This document shows, one piece after another, positions 41,653 to 51,182 of a stretch of 64,000 nucleotides of DNA (the first letter of the stretch is position 1; each line of letters begins with the position of its first letter). The notes below the pieces were generated by a model. That model was not told the DNA's origin and ran no database searches. It saw nothing but the letters and a program-made list of their open reading frames with translations. A program made the position numbers and the translations under genes. The DNA is from Myxococcales bacterium 68-20 (GTDB lineage: Bacteria; Myxococcota_A; Polyangia; Polyangiales; Polyangiaceae), in contig MKVQ01000024.1 in the NCBI GenBank assembly GCA_001899635.1, positions 115,791-179,790 of the forward strand, read 5' to 3'.

Positions 41653-43153
41653 CACGATCAAGGAGATCAACGTCACGGTGAAGCGCTGCGCCGAGTGCGG
41701 CGCGCGCTTCGGCATCGACGCGGCCTTCTGCCCGTTCGACGGCACTGCGCTCTCGACCAGCACCTGGGATCGGGCGACCGATCCGCGCGCGCGCATCACC
41801 GTCGACGATCGCTACGAGGTGCTCGAGCCTCTCGGGGAGGGCGGGATGGGCACGGTCTACGCCGTCCGCCACGTGAAGCTCGATCGCCGGTTCGCGATGA
41901 AGGTCCTCCGGCGCGACCTCGCGGCGGACTCCGACCTGGCGGCCCGCTTCCTCCAGGAGGCGAAGGCGACGGCCGCGATCGCACACCCTGCCGTCGTGGC
42001 GATCACCGACTTCGGCACCATGGACGACGGGAGCCCGTACTTCGTCATGGAGCTGCTCGAGGGAGAGACGCTCGCGACACGCATTCGTGCTCGCGGGCCG
42101 TTGCCTCCGGCCACCGCGATGGGCATCGCGAAGCGGATCGCCGAGGCGCTCGAAGCCTCCCACGCCGCGAACGTCATCCATCGCGATCTCAAGCCCGACA
42201 ACGTCTTCCTCGTCGGCAAGGGCGCGGCGGAGGACATCCGCATCGTCGACTTCGGGGCCGCGAAGATCGTCGGTGGAAGCAAGCTCACGCGACCGGGGAT
42301 CGTCTTCGGGACGCCCTATTACATGTCGCCGGAGCAGGCGAGCGGCGAGGCGATCGATGCGCGCGCCGACGTGTATTCGCTCGGCATCCTCCTCTTCGAG
42401 ATGGTGACGGGGCGCGTTCCGTTCGAGGCCGATTCGTACATGGGCGTGCTGACGAAGCACATCTTCGAGGCGCCGCCGCCGCTCGTCGTGCCGTCCGGGA
42501 GCGAGCCCGGCGACCTCGAGGGCATCGTGATGCGCGCGCTCCAGAAGGCTCCTGCTGCACGCTACGCGTCGATGAGCGCCTTCGCTCGCGCGCTCGACGA
42601 CGCGACGCTCCGCGAGCGTACCGCTTCGCCGAAGAACGTCGAACGTGCTCGGCAGCCCACGCTCAAGCTCGGCAGCATGACGACGGCCGACCGGATCCAG
42701 CGCTCGGTGAGCCTTCGCGTCGAGGCGGAGGCGAACCGGAAGCGGCGGGGCGTCCTGGTCGCCGTGCTTGCCACGTGCGGCCTCCTCGCGGTCGGCGCCG
42801 CGCTCGTCGCGGTGACGGGATCGACCGAGACCGCCGCGTCGGCGCGAACGGCGGCACCGCCGCCGAGCGTGCAGATGCCGGCGCCCAGCGCGACGGCCGC
42901 GAGCGACCCGGAGGTCGCGTCGCCGGGCACCGCGTCGGCCGCGAGCAAGGAGCCCGAGGCCGCGCCAGCCGCGAGCGCCGATCCGACGGCGCCCGCCACG
43001 GCTGCGCTCCCCGCGTCCGCTGCGGTCACGGCCAAGCGCTCGCCGCCGTCTGCGTCGCCGGCTCCGTCAGCACAGCGAGCGGCGCCCGTCGCGCCGCGCT
43101 CGCCGCCGCGTCTCGGCGGAGCGGATGACTTCAAGGACCCGTGGAAACGTTGA
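41639..43153 (+). CDS. transmembrane Ser/Thr kinase with N-terminal zinc ribbon
   Basis: 504 aa. Zinc-ribbon-like CAECGARFGIDAAFCPFDG at 17-35, kinase about 58-320 (GEGGMGTVY, FAMKVL, HRDLKPDNVF, DFGAAKIV, YMSPEQ), one membrane helix near 378-400 (VLVAVLATCGLLAVGAALVAV), then a short Ala/Pro-rich extracytoplasmic tail. Shares the zinc-ribbon/kinase layout with the kinase at 24816. Overlaps the upstream small secreted-protein gene by 14 bp. Followed by a hairpin terminator and then a receiver/PATAN gene on the same strand. Confidence 0.93.
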   Translation: MAAADTIKEINVTVKRCAECGARFGIDAAFCPFDGTALSTSTWDRATDPRARITVDDRYEVLEPLGEGGMGTVYAVRHVKLDRRFAMKVLRRDLAADSDLAARFLQEAKATAAIAHPAVVAITDFGTMDDGSPYFVMELLEGETLATRIRARGPLPPATAMGIAKRIAEALEASHAANVIHRDLKPDNVFLVGKGAAEDIRIVDFGAAKIVGGSKLTRPGIVFGTPYYMSPEQASGEAIDARADVYSLGILLFEMVTGRVPFEADSYMGVLTKHIFEAPPPLVVPSGSEPGDLEGIVMRALQKAPAARYASMSAFARALDDATLRERTASPKNVERARQPTLKLGSMTTADRIQRSVSLRVEAEANRKRRGVLVAVLATCGLLAVGAALVAVTGSTETAASARTAAPPPSVQMPAPSATAASDPEVASPGTASAASKEPEAAPAASADPTAPATAALPASAAVTAKRSPPSASPAPSAQRAAPVAPRSPPRLGGADDFKDPWKR

Positions 43154-43159
43154 GGTTCG

Positions 43160-43180
43160 CCCGCCGAAGCGGGGGTTTCT
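43160..43180 (+). terminator. short hairpin with T-rich end
   Basis: CCCGC-CGAA-GCGGG at 43160-43173 followed by GGTTTCT, 7 bp after the kinase stop. Short stem, moderate T-tract. The 11-mer GGAAACGTTGA spanning the kinase stop recurs just after the hairpin. Confidence 0.5.
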
Positions 43181-43234
43181 CGCGGAAACGTTGACGGATG
43201 GCCAATCCGAGGCCGATCCTTGCTACGAGCGGGC

Positions 43235-45817
43235 GTGGCCAAGAAGAAGATCCTCCTCGTCGATGCGGACCCGCGAAGCATGCGGGTCGTCGAGGTCAGC
43301 CTTCGGAAGGCTGGCTACAACGTCGCTTGCGTCGAGGACGGCCAGGCGGCGCTCGACGTGATCGATGCGCAGACGCCTGATCTCGTCATCTGCGACACCA
43401 AGCTTCCCAAGCTCGACGGTTACGCGCTCGTTCGGCGCCTCAGGGACCGGAGCGAGTATGCGTCGATCGCGGTCATCTTCCTCGCCACGCACCACTCGGT
43501 GGAGGACAAGATCCGAGGACTCGAGCTCGGCGTGGAGGACTACCTCGCGAAGCCGATCTTCGTGCGCGAGCTGCTCGCCCGCGTGAACGTGGTCCTCGCG
43601 CGCCGCGCACAGGACGCGATCGCGACGCAGAAGCCGTCGACGCTCGCTACGCGCTTCGCCGGATCGATCCACGAGATGACCGTGGTCGACCTCCTCCAGA
43701 CATTCGAGATCTCGCGCAAGAGCGGCTCGATCACCTTCAAGAGCGGCACGCGCCTCGGCCACGTCTGGTTCAAGGACGGCAAGGTCATCGACGCCGAGGT
43801 CGGAGGGCTGCGGGGCGAGGAGGCCGTCTACCGTCTCCTCGTCTGGAGCGAGGCCGATTTCGAGGTCGACTTCGGACCGCTCGAGCACGAGGACGTCGTC
43901 GAGATCGGCACCTCGGCGCTGGTGATGGAGGGCATGCGTCGCGCCGACGAGTGGGGGCGGCTCGTCGAGCAACTCCCTCCGCTCACCACGGTCTTCGAGG
44001 TGGATCACGAGCGGCTGCTCGATCGGTTGAGCGAGATCCCCGACGAGCTCAACGGCATCCTCCGCCTGCTCGACGGCCGGAGGTCCCTCGCAGACATCGT
44101 CGACGAGTCGCCGTTCGAGGACCTCTCGACGCTCTCGACACTGTCGAAGCTGTATTTCGAGAGCCTGCTCGTGCCCGCCTCGGAGCCGGTGCTCGGCGAC
44201 GCGTCCACCGAGAACAAGGGCTCGATGGCGCCCGCGCCCGTCATCTTCCCGACCGGCACGCCGCCCCTCACCGCCGCCGCGCGCGAGGTGCCGCCCGCGA
44301 TGCCGCGTGGCGATCTTCCGACGACGCCCGCACCTGTGGCCGAGCTCTGGTCGCCCGCGCCGTCGGCGCCGCCCTCACCGACGAGGCCGTTGCCGCTCCC
44401 GACGAACCCCGGCGATGCCGCGACGGTGGTGCCGCGGATCGGCATCCCGCGCGGAGCAGCTGCCTCGAAGGCGAAGCCGTACAAGCCGATCGCCGGGGCC
44501 GTGGGGCACGGCTCGGACGGCGAGAAGACGCTGCGCATGCCGATGGTCGGGCCGGCGTCTGCTCCTCCGCAGGAGCCTGCCGACTCGTCGAAACCGGCCG
44601 CCGACGAGCCGCCGCCGGGCGCTCCGCGCGCTGTTGCCGAGCCCGACGCCGATCCGATGGACGTCGAGTCCAACGTGATCATCCTCGCGACGCCCACGCC
44701 GATCGATCCGAAGGCGCTCGTCGCGGAGAAGCCGGACGACGCGACGACCGTGCCGGCGCCGGTGGTGACCAAGACGGCGGCGATGCCCGTGCGCCCCGCA
44801 GCAGGCGAGGTGTCGAGCAGCGAGAGCTCTACGGATGAGCGCCCGCGGCCGAGGAGCACCTCGCCGGCGAAGGCGAGCCAGCCGCCTGCGCCGGTCGTCT
44901 TCGCGAAGACGTCGGCGTCGCTCGCGTTCGAGCCGGGGACGGAGGAGGCGAGGCCGCGCAACACGAGCTCGCGTCCGCCGCCGTCGGATCGGCAGAGCCC
45001 GACGCATCCGCCACAGAATCGCCGGGTCGCGCCCGGCGAGAAGCCGCGCTCGCCGGCAGAAGAGGCATGGACGAACGGGCGTGGGAGCGAGTATTCGAAC
45101 CACACGGTGCAGCGCAGGAGTGGTCCCAAGTTCGTCGCGTTGTTCGGGGCGGTCACGCTCGGAGCCTGCGCGCTCATTCTTTTCGCGCGGCACCAGTATC
45201 GCGGCGCCCACGACAACAGCGCGGGCCTGACGATCCGGCCACTGAGCTCGAGCAGCGCGGCGCGGTCAGCGGCGCCGCCGACCGAGAGCTCGCCGAACGC
45301 GGTCGAGACGACCGCTTCGCCTGCCGATCCGACCGGTCCCGCCGCGACGGCGACCGTGACCTCGACCGACGCCACGACGACTCCGCACGGTGCCGTGACC
45401 TCGACCGCGGCGGAGGCCACGCCGCGAGCCCGCCCGATCGCGCCGGAAGCGCCGACCACGACCACCACGACGGCTCGTCCGCGCCCGACCGGCGAGGTCG
45501 CGGCCGCTCCTGCTTCTGCTTCTGGGACGGCGACAGCCGGATCGGGCCTCTCCTCCGAGTCGATCACGCAGGCGGCGCAGCGTGCGCTCGAAGGCAAGGA
45601 CAAGGACGAGAAGCAAGGGACGCGGGCGGCGCAGCTTGCGTTCCTGGCGACGCAGCAGGACCCGGGCAACGCCGACGCGTGGCTCACGCTCGGCGCCGCA
45701 TACGAGGCGATGGGCAAGAAGCAGCAGGCGATCGAGTCCTACCGGAGCTGCGCGCGCAAGGCCGCGTCTCACCCGCACGTCTCCGAGTGCAAGCAGCTCG
45801 CCGGCATCAAGGACTGA
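43235..45817 (+). CDS. receiver-PATAN (DUF4388)-TPR membrane protein
   Basis: 860 aa from the GTG at 43235 ([15 protein letters not shown]); a TTG five codons upstream is also open. The receiver domain (1-120) keeps the acidic pair in VDADP, phospho-acceptor Asp in [11 protein letters not shown], Thr in FLATHH and Lys in AKPIF. A PATAN/DUF4388 domain follows at about 140-240 ([37 protein letters not shown]). A long Pro/Ala linker of about 330 residues leads to one membrane helix near 640 ([19 protein letters not shown]) and a C-terminal TPR ([27 protein letters not shown]). Proteins with DUF4388 are frequent in myxobacteria. No sensor kinase is adjacent. Confidence 0.88.
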   Translation: MAKKKILLVDADPRSMRVVEVSLRKAGYNVACVEDGQAALDVIDAQTPDLVICDTKLPKLDGYALVRRLRDRSEYASIAVIFLATHHSVEDKIRGLELGVEDYLAKPIFVRELLARVNVVLARRAQDAIATQKPSTLATRFAGSIHEMTVVDLLQTFEISRKSGSITFKSGTRLGHVWFKDGKVIDAEVGGLRGEEAVYRLLVWSEADFEVDFGPLEHEDVVEIGTSALVMEGMRRADEWGRLVEQLPPLTTVFEVDHERLLDRLSEIPDELNGILRLLDGRRSLADIVDESPFEDLSTLSTLSKLYFESLLVPASEPVLGDASTENKGSMAPAPVIFPTGTPPLTAAAREVPPAMPRGDLPTTPAPVAELWSPAPSAPPSPTRPLPLPTNPGDAATVVPRIGIPRGAAASKAKPYKPIAGAVGHGSDGEKTLRMPMVGPASAPPQEPADSSKPAADEPPPGAPRAVAEPDADPMDVESNVIILATPTPIDPKALVAEKPDDATTVPAPVVTKTAAMPVRPAAGEVSSSESSTDERPRPRSTSPAKASQPPAPVVFAKTSASLAFEPGTEEARPRNTSSRPPPSDRQSPTHPPQNRRVAPGEKPRSPAEEAWTNGRGSEYSNHTVQRRSGPKFVALFGAVTLGACALILFARHQYRGAHDNSAGLTIRPLSSSSAARSAAPPTESSPNAVETTASPADPTGPAATATVTSTDATTTPHGAVTSTAAEATPRARPIAPEAPTTTTTTARPRPTGEVAAAPASASGTATAGSGLSSESITQAAQRALEGKDKDEKQGTRAAQLAFLATQQDPGNADAWLTLGAAYEAMGKKQQAIESYRSCARKAASHPHVSECKQLAGIKD

Positions 45818-45884
45818 CGGACCGAGAGTCGGCGCAGGCGGCGCTCTGGTCGCGCCAGCGCCTCGACGAGCCGCGGCGGCGGGC

Positions 45885-46889
45885 TCAGCCCCGGCGGACG
45901 CGCGGATCGAGGATCACGTAGGCGAGATCGACCGCGAGCGTCGAGAGGACGACCACCGCCGAGGTGACGACCACGCAGCCCATGATGACGGGGCCGTCGC
46001 GGTCGAGCATCGCGTTGACGCTGAGCGAGCCGATGCCCGGCCAGCGGAAGACGCTCTCGGTGATGATGGCACCACCGACAAGCGTTCCGACCTCGAGGCC
46101 GAAGATCGTGACGATCGGCATCGTCGCGTTGCGGAGAGCGTGACGGACGACGACGGCGGCCTTACCGAGACCCTTCGCGCGTGCGGTCCGGACGTAGTCG
46201 TGGGACAGCTCGCCGATCATCTCGTCCCTCACGATGCGCGTGTAATAGGCCGCGCCGAAGACGCCGAGGGTGACGGCGGGAAGGACGAGGCTCGCGGCGT
46301 GCTCGGCCGTCGTGTTGCCGTAGCCGTCGATCGGGAAGAGCCGGAGCTTGAACGCGAAGACCCACTGGAGGAGGAGCCCGATCACGAACGTCGGTGCGCT
46401 CACCCCGAGCAAGCTGAGACCCACCGCGACGCGATCGGCCGTCTTCCGTTTCTTCACCGCGGCGATGACGCCTGCGGTGACGCCGATGAGCGCCTGGACG
46501 ATCGCGGCGGTGAACGCGAGCAGGAGCGTGCGCGGCGCGCGCTCGGCGAGGATCGTCGTCACCGGTCGTTGCTGCTGGTAGCTCCGTCCGAGGTCGACGT
46601 GCAGCGCGCCGAGGTTGGCGCACGAGCCGTGCTCCGGATCGCTCGGCCCGGCGATCGATGACGGGCCGAGATGGACGAGGCGGCGGAGGAAGAGGACGTA
46701 CTGGACGCGAAGCGGCTGGTCGAGACCGAGCTGCTTCCGGATCTTCTCCACGGCGGCGGGCGGAGCCTGCTGGCCGGCGACCATCCGCGCCGGATCCGAC
46801 GGCAGCGCGTTGTTCACGAGGAACGCGACCGACACCGTCGCCCACATGACGAACGCCGCCCACGCGAGACGTCGGAGCACACGCTTCAT
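45885..46889 (-). CDS. ABC transporter permease, DppB/OppB type
   Basis: 334 aa integral-membrane permease. N-terminal helix (LRRLAWAAFVMWATVSVAFLV) then NALPSDPARMV, typical of OppB/DppB; the EAA-like loop reads DYVRTARAKGLGKAAVVVRHALRN. Last gene of the operon; its ATG overlaps the stop of the substrate-binding-protein gene (ATGA). Imports peptides or similar solutes with the OppC-like partner at 48618. A loop near 75-105 (GPSSIAGPSDPEHGSCANLGALHVDLGRSY, broken by Cys) is longer than usual. ATPases are not encoded in the window. Confidence 0.9.
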   Translation of the reverse strand: MKRVLRRLAWAAFVMWATVSVAFLVNNALPSDPARMVAGQQAPPAAVEKIRKQLGLDQPLRVQYVLFLRRLVHLGPSSIAGPSDPEHGSCANLGALHVDLGRSYQQQRPVTTILAERAPRTLLLAFTAAIVQALIGVTAGVIAAVKKRKTADRVAVGLSLLGVSAPTFVIGLLLQWVFAFKLRLFPIDGYGNTTAEHAASLVLPAVTLGVFGAAYYTRIVRDEMIGELSHDYVRTARAKGLGKAAVVVRHALRNATMPIVTIFGLEVGTLVGGAIITESVFRWPGIGSLSVNAMLDRDGPVIMGCVVVTSAVVVLSTLAVDLAYVILDPRVRRG

Positions 46890-48643
46890 CGGCGAACGTC
46901 CGTGCCGAGGAGCGCCGCGAGGCCCTTCTCCGAGAAGATCGCGCGGCCTGCGACGGGGCCAGCCGCGCGATCGAGCCAGGTGCGCTTGAGCTCGTGCATC
47001 CACATCGGGTGGGAGTGGTGGTCGCGGACGTAGCCCTGACGCTGGGTGTAGAAGCGGAAGTTCTGGCTGAACGCCCAAGGCGCGTCGTCGGTGAGGATCT
47101 CCTGCGCCTCGCTGTAGAGTTTCTTCCGGCGCTCGTCGTCGAGCTCTTCGTGCGCGCGGTCGATGAGATCGTCGATGCGCGGGTTCTTGTAGAAGGACCA
47201 GTTGTTCGTCCCCTCGTCCGCGATCATCTTCGAGTGGAAGATGGGCTCGAGGAAGGAGAGGGCGTCGGGGAAGTCCTGGAGCCAGAACCCGGGGCCGAAC
47301 GCCGTCGCGTCGCGCCGCCCGCGCAGCGCGATGAACGTCGGGTAGTTGACGATGCGGATCTCGATCCGGAGGCCGATCTTCTCGAGCTGCTGCGCGAGGA
47401 CCTGGCCCATGAACTCCTGGAGTCCCTGCTTGTAGACGAGGTACGGGATGACGTGGGGCCAACCGCCGGTCTTCGTCACCGGATCGTACGGGTAGCCGGC
47501 GCGGCGCATGTGCTCGAGCGCGGCCTCGTAGTCGGAGCGCTGTCCATGGAGGTCGGTGTCGTGGCCGAACACGCCGGGCGGAACGAGCTGGTTGGTGGCC
47601 GTGAGGTTCGAGGCGCGGATCCGACGGAGCGCATCGCGATCGATCCCGGCCGCGACGGCGCGCCGGATTTCGACGTTGTCGAACGGCGGTATCTGGACGT
47701 TCATCGCCTCGCCGAGGATCTGATGCGCCTCGTCGTACGTGGCGAACGGCTTCCATCGAGGATCGGCCTGGAAGCGGAGCAGCTCGGGCGTGGCGAAGTC
47801 GCGCACGATGTCGAGGTCGCCCCGCATGAACTTGAACGTCTGGCTGCTCTGGTTCTGGTGGAGCGTCCAGCGCACGCCGTCGAGGTGCGGAAGGCCGGGA
47901 CGAAAGTAGCCGTCGTGCCGGACGACCGTGAGCTGCTGGCCACGCTGCCACCCGTTCGGCGGGAGCTTGAACGGTCCGGCCCCGCACGGATGCCACGAGG
48001 CCGAGGTGCGAGCGCCGCCGCTTTTGCAGACCGGGCGGAGCGGCAGCATCGCGAGGACGCGTAGGAACGTCGCGTCACGCTTCGAGAGGTGGAACGCGAC
48101 GACGTACCTTCCTTCGACTACGACGCCTGGGAGGCTCTCGGCTTCCTTCGCGTCGAGCGCATCGAAGCCGACGATTGACGAGTAGTAGGACGCCGCCGGG
48201 TTCCGCGCGCTGCCGTGGAGCGCGCGCTCCACCGATCGTTTGACGTCGTCGGCGGTGACCTCCTCCCCATCGTGGAAGCGCACGCCCTCGCGGAGGAAGA
48301 ACCGGTACGTCTTGCCCTCGTCGGCGATGACCCAGCGCTCCGCGATGTCGGGCTGGATCGTACCGTCCTTGTCGTAGTCGACGAGTCCCGCGAAGACCTG
48401 CTCGATGATCTGCGGAGCGAGCCCGTCGGTGATGTTGGCGGGATCGAGCGAGCGCACGTCACCGAACGTCGCCAGCTCGAGCACGCCCCCGCGCTTCGGC
48501 GCTGCGCCCTCGGGGCTGGCGGACGGGATGGGCGCCGGCAGCTTCTCCGAGCACGCGGGCGCGAAGGCGAGCGCGAGGGCGAGGGCGAGCGTCGCGGCGA
48601 CGAGGCCGCGCGGCGCCTCAGCTCTTCCGCGGGTCGAGCGCAT
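46886..48643 (-). CDS. ABC transporter solute-binding lipoprotein (family 5)
   Basis: 585 aa, lipoprotein signal with lipobox APAC near residue 31. Family 5 extracellular solute-binding protein (peptides, nickel and similar): GGVLELATFGDVRSLDPANI, ADDVKRSVERAL and the long two-lobe body up to LSFLEPIFHSKM. Captures substrate outside the membrane for the two permeases. The start overlaps the OppC-like gene by 26 bp and the stop overlaps the OppB-like gene by 4 bp. Ligand cannot be predicted. Confidence 0.9.
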   Translation of the reverse strand: MRSTRGRAEAPRGLVAATLALALALAFAPACSEKLPAPIPSASPEGAAPKRGGVLELATFGDVRSLDPANITDGLAPQIIEQVFAGLVDYDKDGTIQPDIAERWVIADEGKTYRFFLREGVRFHDGEEVTADDVKRSVERALHGSARNPAASYYSSIVGFDALDAKEAESLPGVVVEGRYVVAFHLSKRDATFLRVLAMLPLRPVCKSGGARTSASWHPCGAGPFKLPPNGWQRGQQLTVVRHDGYFRPGLPHLDGVRWTLHQNQSSQTFKFMRGDLDIVRDFATPELLRFQADPRWKPFATYDEAHQILGEAMNVQIPPFDNVEIRRAVAAGIDRDALRRIRASNLTATNQLVPPGVFGHDTDLHGQRSDYEAALEHMRRAGYPYDPVTKTGGWPHVIPYLVYKQGLQEFMGQVLAQQLEKIGLRIEIRIVNYPTFIALRGRRDATAFGPGFWLQDFPDALSFLEPIFHSKMIADEGTNNWSFYKNPRIDDLIDRAHEELDDERRKKLYSEAQEILTDDAPWAFSQNFRFYTQRQGYVRDHHSHPMWMHELKRTWLDRAAGPVAGRAIFSEKGLAALLGTDVRR

Positions 48644-49514
48644 CTCGAAGCCCTTCGCCGAGGAGGTTGAAGCCGAGGACGGAGAGCAAGATCGCGACGC
48701 CGGGCGCAGCCGTGATCCAGGGCGCTGCGCCGAGGTAGTCCTGGCCCTCGAACAGCATGTGGCCCCACGTGGGGGTCGGCGGAGCGATGCCCGCGCCGAG
48801 ATAGGAGAGGACGCTCTCCGCGAGGATCATCTGCGCCACGAGGATCGTCCCGATGACGACGATGGGGCCGGAGATGTTCGGGAGGACGTGGCGGAGCAGG
48901 ATCCGCGGGGTCGATTGTCCGAGCGATTGCGCCGCGAGGACATAGTCGAGGCTGCGGACCTGGAGCGTCTTCGACCGCACGATGCGCGCGATGCCGAGCC
49001 AGCCGGTGAAGCCGAGCGTGAGGAAGATCGTCGCCGCGGTCGTCCGCTCGAGCGCGGCGCCGAGGGCCATGACGATGAGGAGGAAAGGGAAGGCGAGGCC
49101 GACGTCGACCGCGCGCATGAGGACGGTGTCGAGCCAGCGGCCCTCGTACCAGCCCGCGAGCATGCCGACGATGCTGCCGATGACGGTGGCGATCACCGTC
49201 GACGCGATGCCGATCACGAGCGAGACGCGCGCGCCCGCCGCCAGCCGAGCGAAGACGTCGCGGAAGAGGCGATCGGTCCCCAGCCAGAACTCCGCGCTCG
49301 GCCCGATCGGGAGGTGCTCGGGCGTCACGCCGCGAGCGAAGTCGCTCGTGTACGGATCGTTGGGCGCGACGATCGGCCCGACGATCGCGAACACGACGAG
49401 GAAGCCGACGAGGACGAGGCCTGCTCGCGCAGTCCCGTTCACCCCGGCGCTGCGCCCCCCCGAGAGACGGCTGAACGTGGCCCGTGCGCTCGTGATCACG
49501 CCACCCCGGTTCAT
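48618..49514 (-). CDS. ABC transporter permease, DppC/OppC type
   Basis: 298 aa. N-terminal single helix (GLVLVGFLVVFAIVGPIVAP) followed by NDPYTSDF and HLPIGPSAEFWLGTD, the OppC/DppC extracytoplasmic start; EAA loop RSLDYVLAAQSLGQSTPRILLRHVLPN, split at a turn. Five further hydrophobic segments. Starts 4 bp after the hydrolase-like gene stop, and overlaps the binding-protein gene, so a single transcript with four genes is likely. Confidence 0.9.
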   Translation of the reverse strand: MNRGGVITSARATFSRLSGGRSAGVNGTARAGLVLVGFLVVFAIVGPIVAPNDPYTSDFARGVTPEHLPIGPSAEFWLGTDRLFRDVFARLAAGARVSLVIGIASTVIATVIGSIVGMLAGWYEGRWLDTVLMRAVDVGLAFPFLLIVMALGAALERTTAATIFLTLGFTGWLGIARIVRSKTLQVRSLDYVLAAQSLGQSTPRILLRHVLPNISGPIVVIGTILVAQMILAESVLSYLGAGIAPPTPTWGHMLFEGQDYLGAAPWITAAPGVAILLSVLGFNLLGEGLRDALDPRKS

Positions 49515-49518
49515 GCGA

Positions 49519-50379
49519 TCAGCGATGGGCGATGAACGGGGACGAGGCGGCGCGCCTCCCCGGAGCGGCTTCGAGGAACGACGTCACGGCGGCGGCGAAG
49601 GCGTCCGGGACCTCGTCGGGGGAGCATCGTCCGCACTCGAGCACCTCGAAGCGGCCGCGGAGCTCGCGTGCGAGCCGCCGCCCGTGTTCGACCGGCGCGA
49701 GGGCGTCGTCACGGCCCCAGATGACGAGCGTGTCGGCGGTGACGCGAGGCAGGCGAGCCACGAGCGGGCGCGTATCGGCGATCGAGACCAGCGTCGCGTG
49801 CGCGGCCTGGCGGCCCGCCGGGGCATTGAAGGCCTCGTAGAGCTCCTCGGCCCGGCCGACCGGGATCCGCGTCGCTCCCGAATAGACCGTGCTCTGGACG
49901 TACGCTCGGAAGAGCGCCTGCCCCATCAGCTGGCGCCAGAGCAGGCCTCCGGCGAGGGGGACCCGGCCGGCTCGCCCGAGCGGATGCTCCATCGGCGGAT
50001 AGATGAGGGCGGAGGCGAGGACGAGCTTGTGGACGAGCGCGGGGTGCCTTGCAGCGAGCGAGAGCGCGATCCCTCCGCCCATTCCGTGCCCGCAGACGTG
50101 GACCCGCCCGAGGCCGAGCCCGGCGATCAGATCGAAGAGGGAGTCCGAGAACGCGTCCCACCCATAGGCGTAGCGCTGAGGATCCGGCTTCTCGCTGCCG
50201 CCGAAGCCGGGGAGATCGGGCGCCACGACGCGGAAGCGCTGGGCAAGCCGCATCACCGCGGCGGTCCACACCTCCCGGGTCGCGCCGAAGTCGTGCACGA
50301 GGACGAGCGGCGCGCCCGCGCCCGCTTCGACGAAGCGGATGCGCGCTCCCCGCGCCGAGACGTCCTTCGGTACGAGCAT
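49519..50379 (-). CDS. alpha/beta hydrolase-fold protein lacking catalytic Ser and His
   Basis: 286 aa. The fold is clear (VLVHDFGATREVWTA, VAPDLPGFGGSEKP, LVIWGRDDALAPVEHG). At the nucleophile elbow residues 97-101 read GHGMG, so the expected Ser (residue 99) is Gly (codon GGA). The usual C-terminal His of GHxPxxExP is replaced in ECGRCSPDEVP. Only the Asp (GRDD) remains of the triad. It is probably a non-hydrolytic homologue that binds a ligand, or uses another mechanism. First gene of the ABC operon, 4 bp from the permease gene, suggesting a role linked to the transported substrate. Confidence 0.85.
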   Translation of the reverse strand: MLVPKDVSARGARIRFVEAGAGAPLVLVHDFGATREVWTAAVMRLAQRFRVVAPDLPGFGGSEKPDPQRYAYGWDAFSDSLFDLIAGLGLGRVHVCGHGMGGGIALSLAARHPALVHKLVLASALIYPPMEHPLGRAGRVPLAGGLLWRQLMGQALFRAYVQSTVYSGATRIPVGRAEELYEAFNAPAGRQAAHATLVSIADTRPLVARLPRVTADTLVIWGRDDALAPVEHGRRLARELRGRFEVLECGRCSPDEVPDAFAAAVTSFLEAAPGRRAASSPFIAHR

Positions 50380-51182
50380 CGGGGCGGACCATAGCACGTG
50401 GTCCGGACGGCGCCGTTCGCGCAGGATCCTGGACGGAGCTCGAGCGAGTTTGCGACGATCCGATCCCGGGAAACGAAGAGACAGCGAGGCCCTCGGAAGG
50501 CGCTCCCGAGCGCCACGAACGGCTGCTTCCATAACCGTCGATGGAATGGAAGAGCCTGAGGGGGGAATTTCAGCCCGGATGAGCTTCCATCCGAACGATC
50601 ACGCGCGCTCCCGCTAGGACATTGTTTGTCAGGGCAACGTCACTAACCGCGCGTAGTCAGTTCCATAATGGAAAGCGGCAAAATAAAGCCGATCACGGCG
50701 TTGACCCTCGTCGTTCGTCCAGAATATTGTCCGTGGGGTCGGACCTTCGCCGGTGATTTCCATCAACGGGAACCTCACCAGGCGGCCTTGCAGTCGGTTT
50801 CTCACCGCTTAGAGGCAGGTTGGTCGAAGTCGGTTTCTCGGACGATGTGCTCGTCGCTGGAGCCCTGAGCCAGCGGGGGAGCGAGCAGTCGCCCTCGATT
50901 CATTCGACCTTCGTGAGCTTCCAGCAGACGGATTGGGCCCCTCGCACGATGTTGGTGCAGCAGGGACTCGGTTCGCCCAGTCGTCGTCCATGCGGCAGTA
51001 CCGGCATGGGCGCGGCGGAGAACGTCGCCAGGGCCTGAATACTCGAGCGCTGCGTCGAAGCGCTTATCGAAGTGGAAGTGGAAGTCAAGGTAACGCGCTG
51101 TGGGACGAAGGTCCTTGCTGCGCGCTGCCTCGGGAGAGCTGCGCTTCGCGCAGCCCCCTCAGCGATCGAAGTGGAGGAGCAG
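50380..51182. other. long regulatory-looking intergenic region
   Basis: 803 bp between divergent genes with no convincing frame. The middle (about 50590-50760) is less GC-rich than its surroundings. It holds the palindrome TTCCAT-A-ATGGAA (50661-50673) and a possible promoter TTGACC-18-TATTGT (50701-50730). The right end has GGAGGAG 5 bp before the sigma-like gene. Confidence 0.55.
50661..50730 (+). promoter_or_regulatory. palindrome and possible promoter for the sigma-like gene
   Basis: TTCCATAATGGAA at 50661-50673 is an inverted repeat with 6-bp arms. TTGACC (50701-50706) and TATTGT (50725-50730) are spaced by 18 bp. If used, the transcript would have a leader of about 440 nt before the ATG at 51183. 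Confidence 0.35.

Noticed and set aside
46886..48643. Nickel-specific transport assignment
   Set aside because: Family 5 binding proteins carry many ligands and no nickel-binding residues or nickel enzymes were seen nearby.
50661..50673. Palindrome as intrinsic terminator
   Set aside because: The stem has a 1-nt centre and cannot form a normal RNA hairpin; an operator is more likely.
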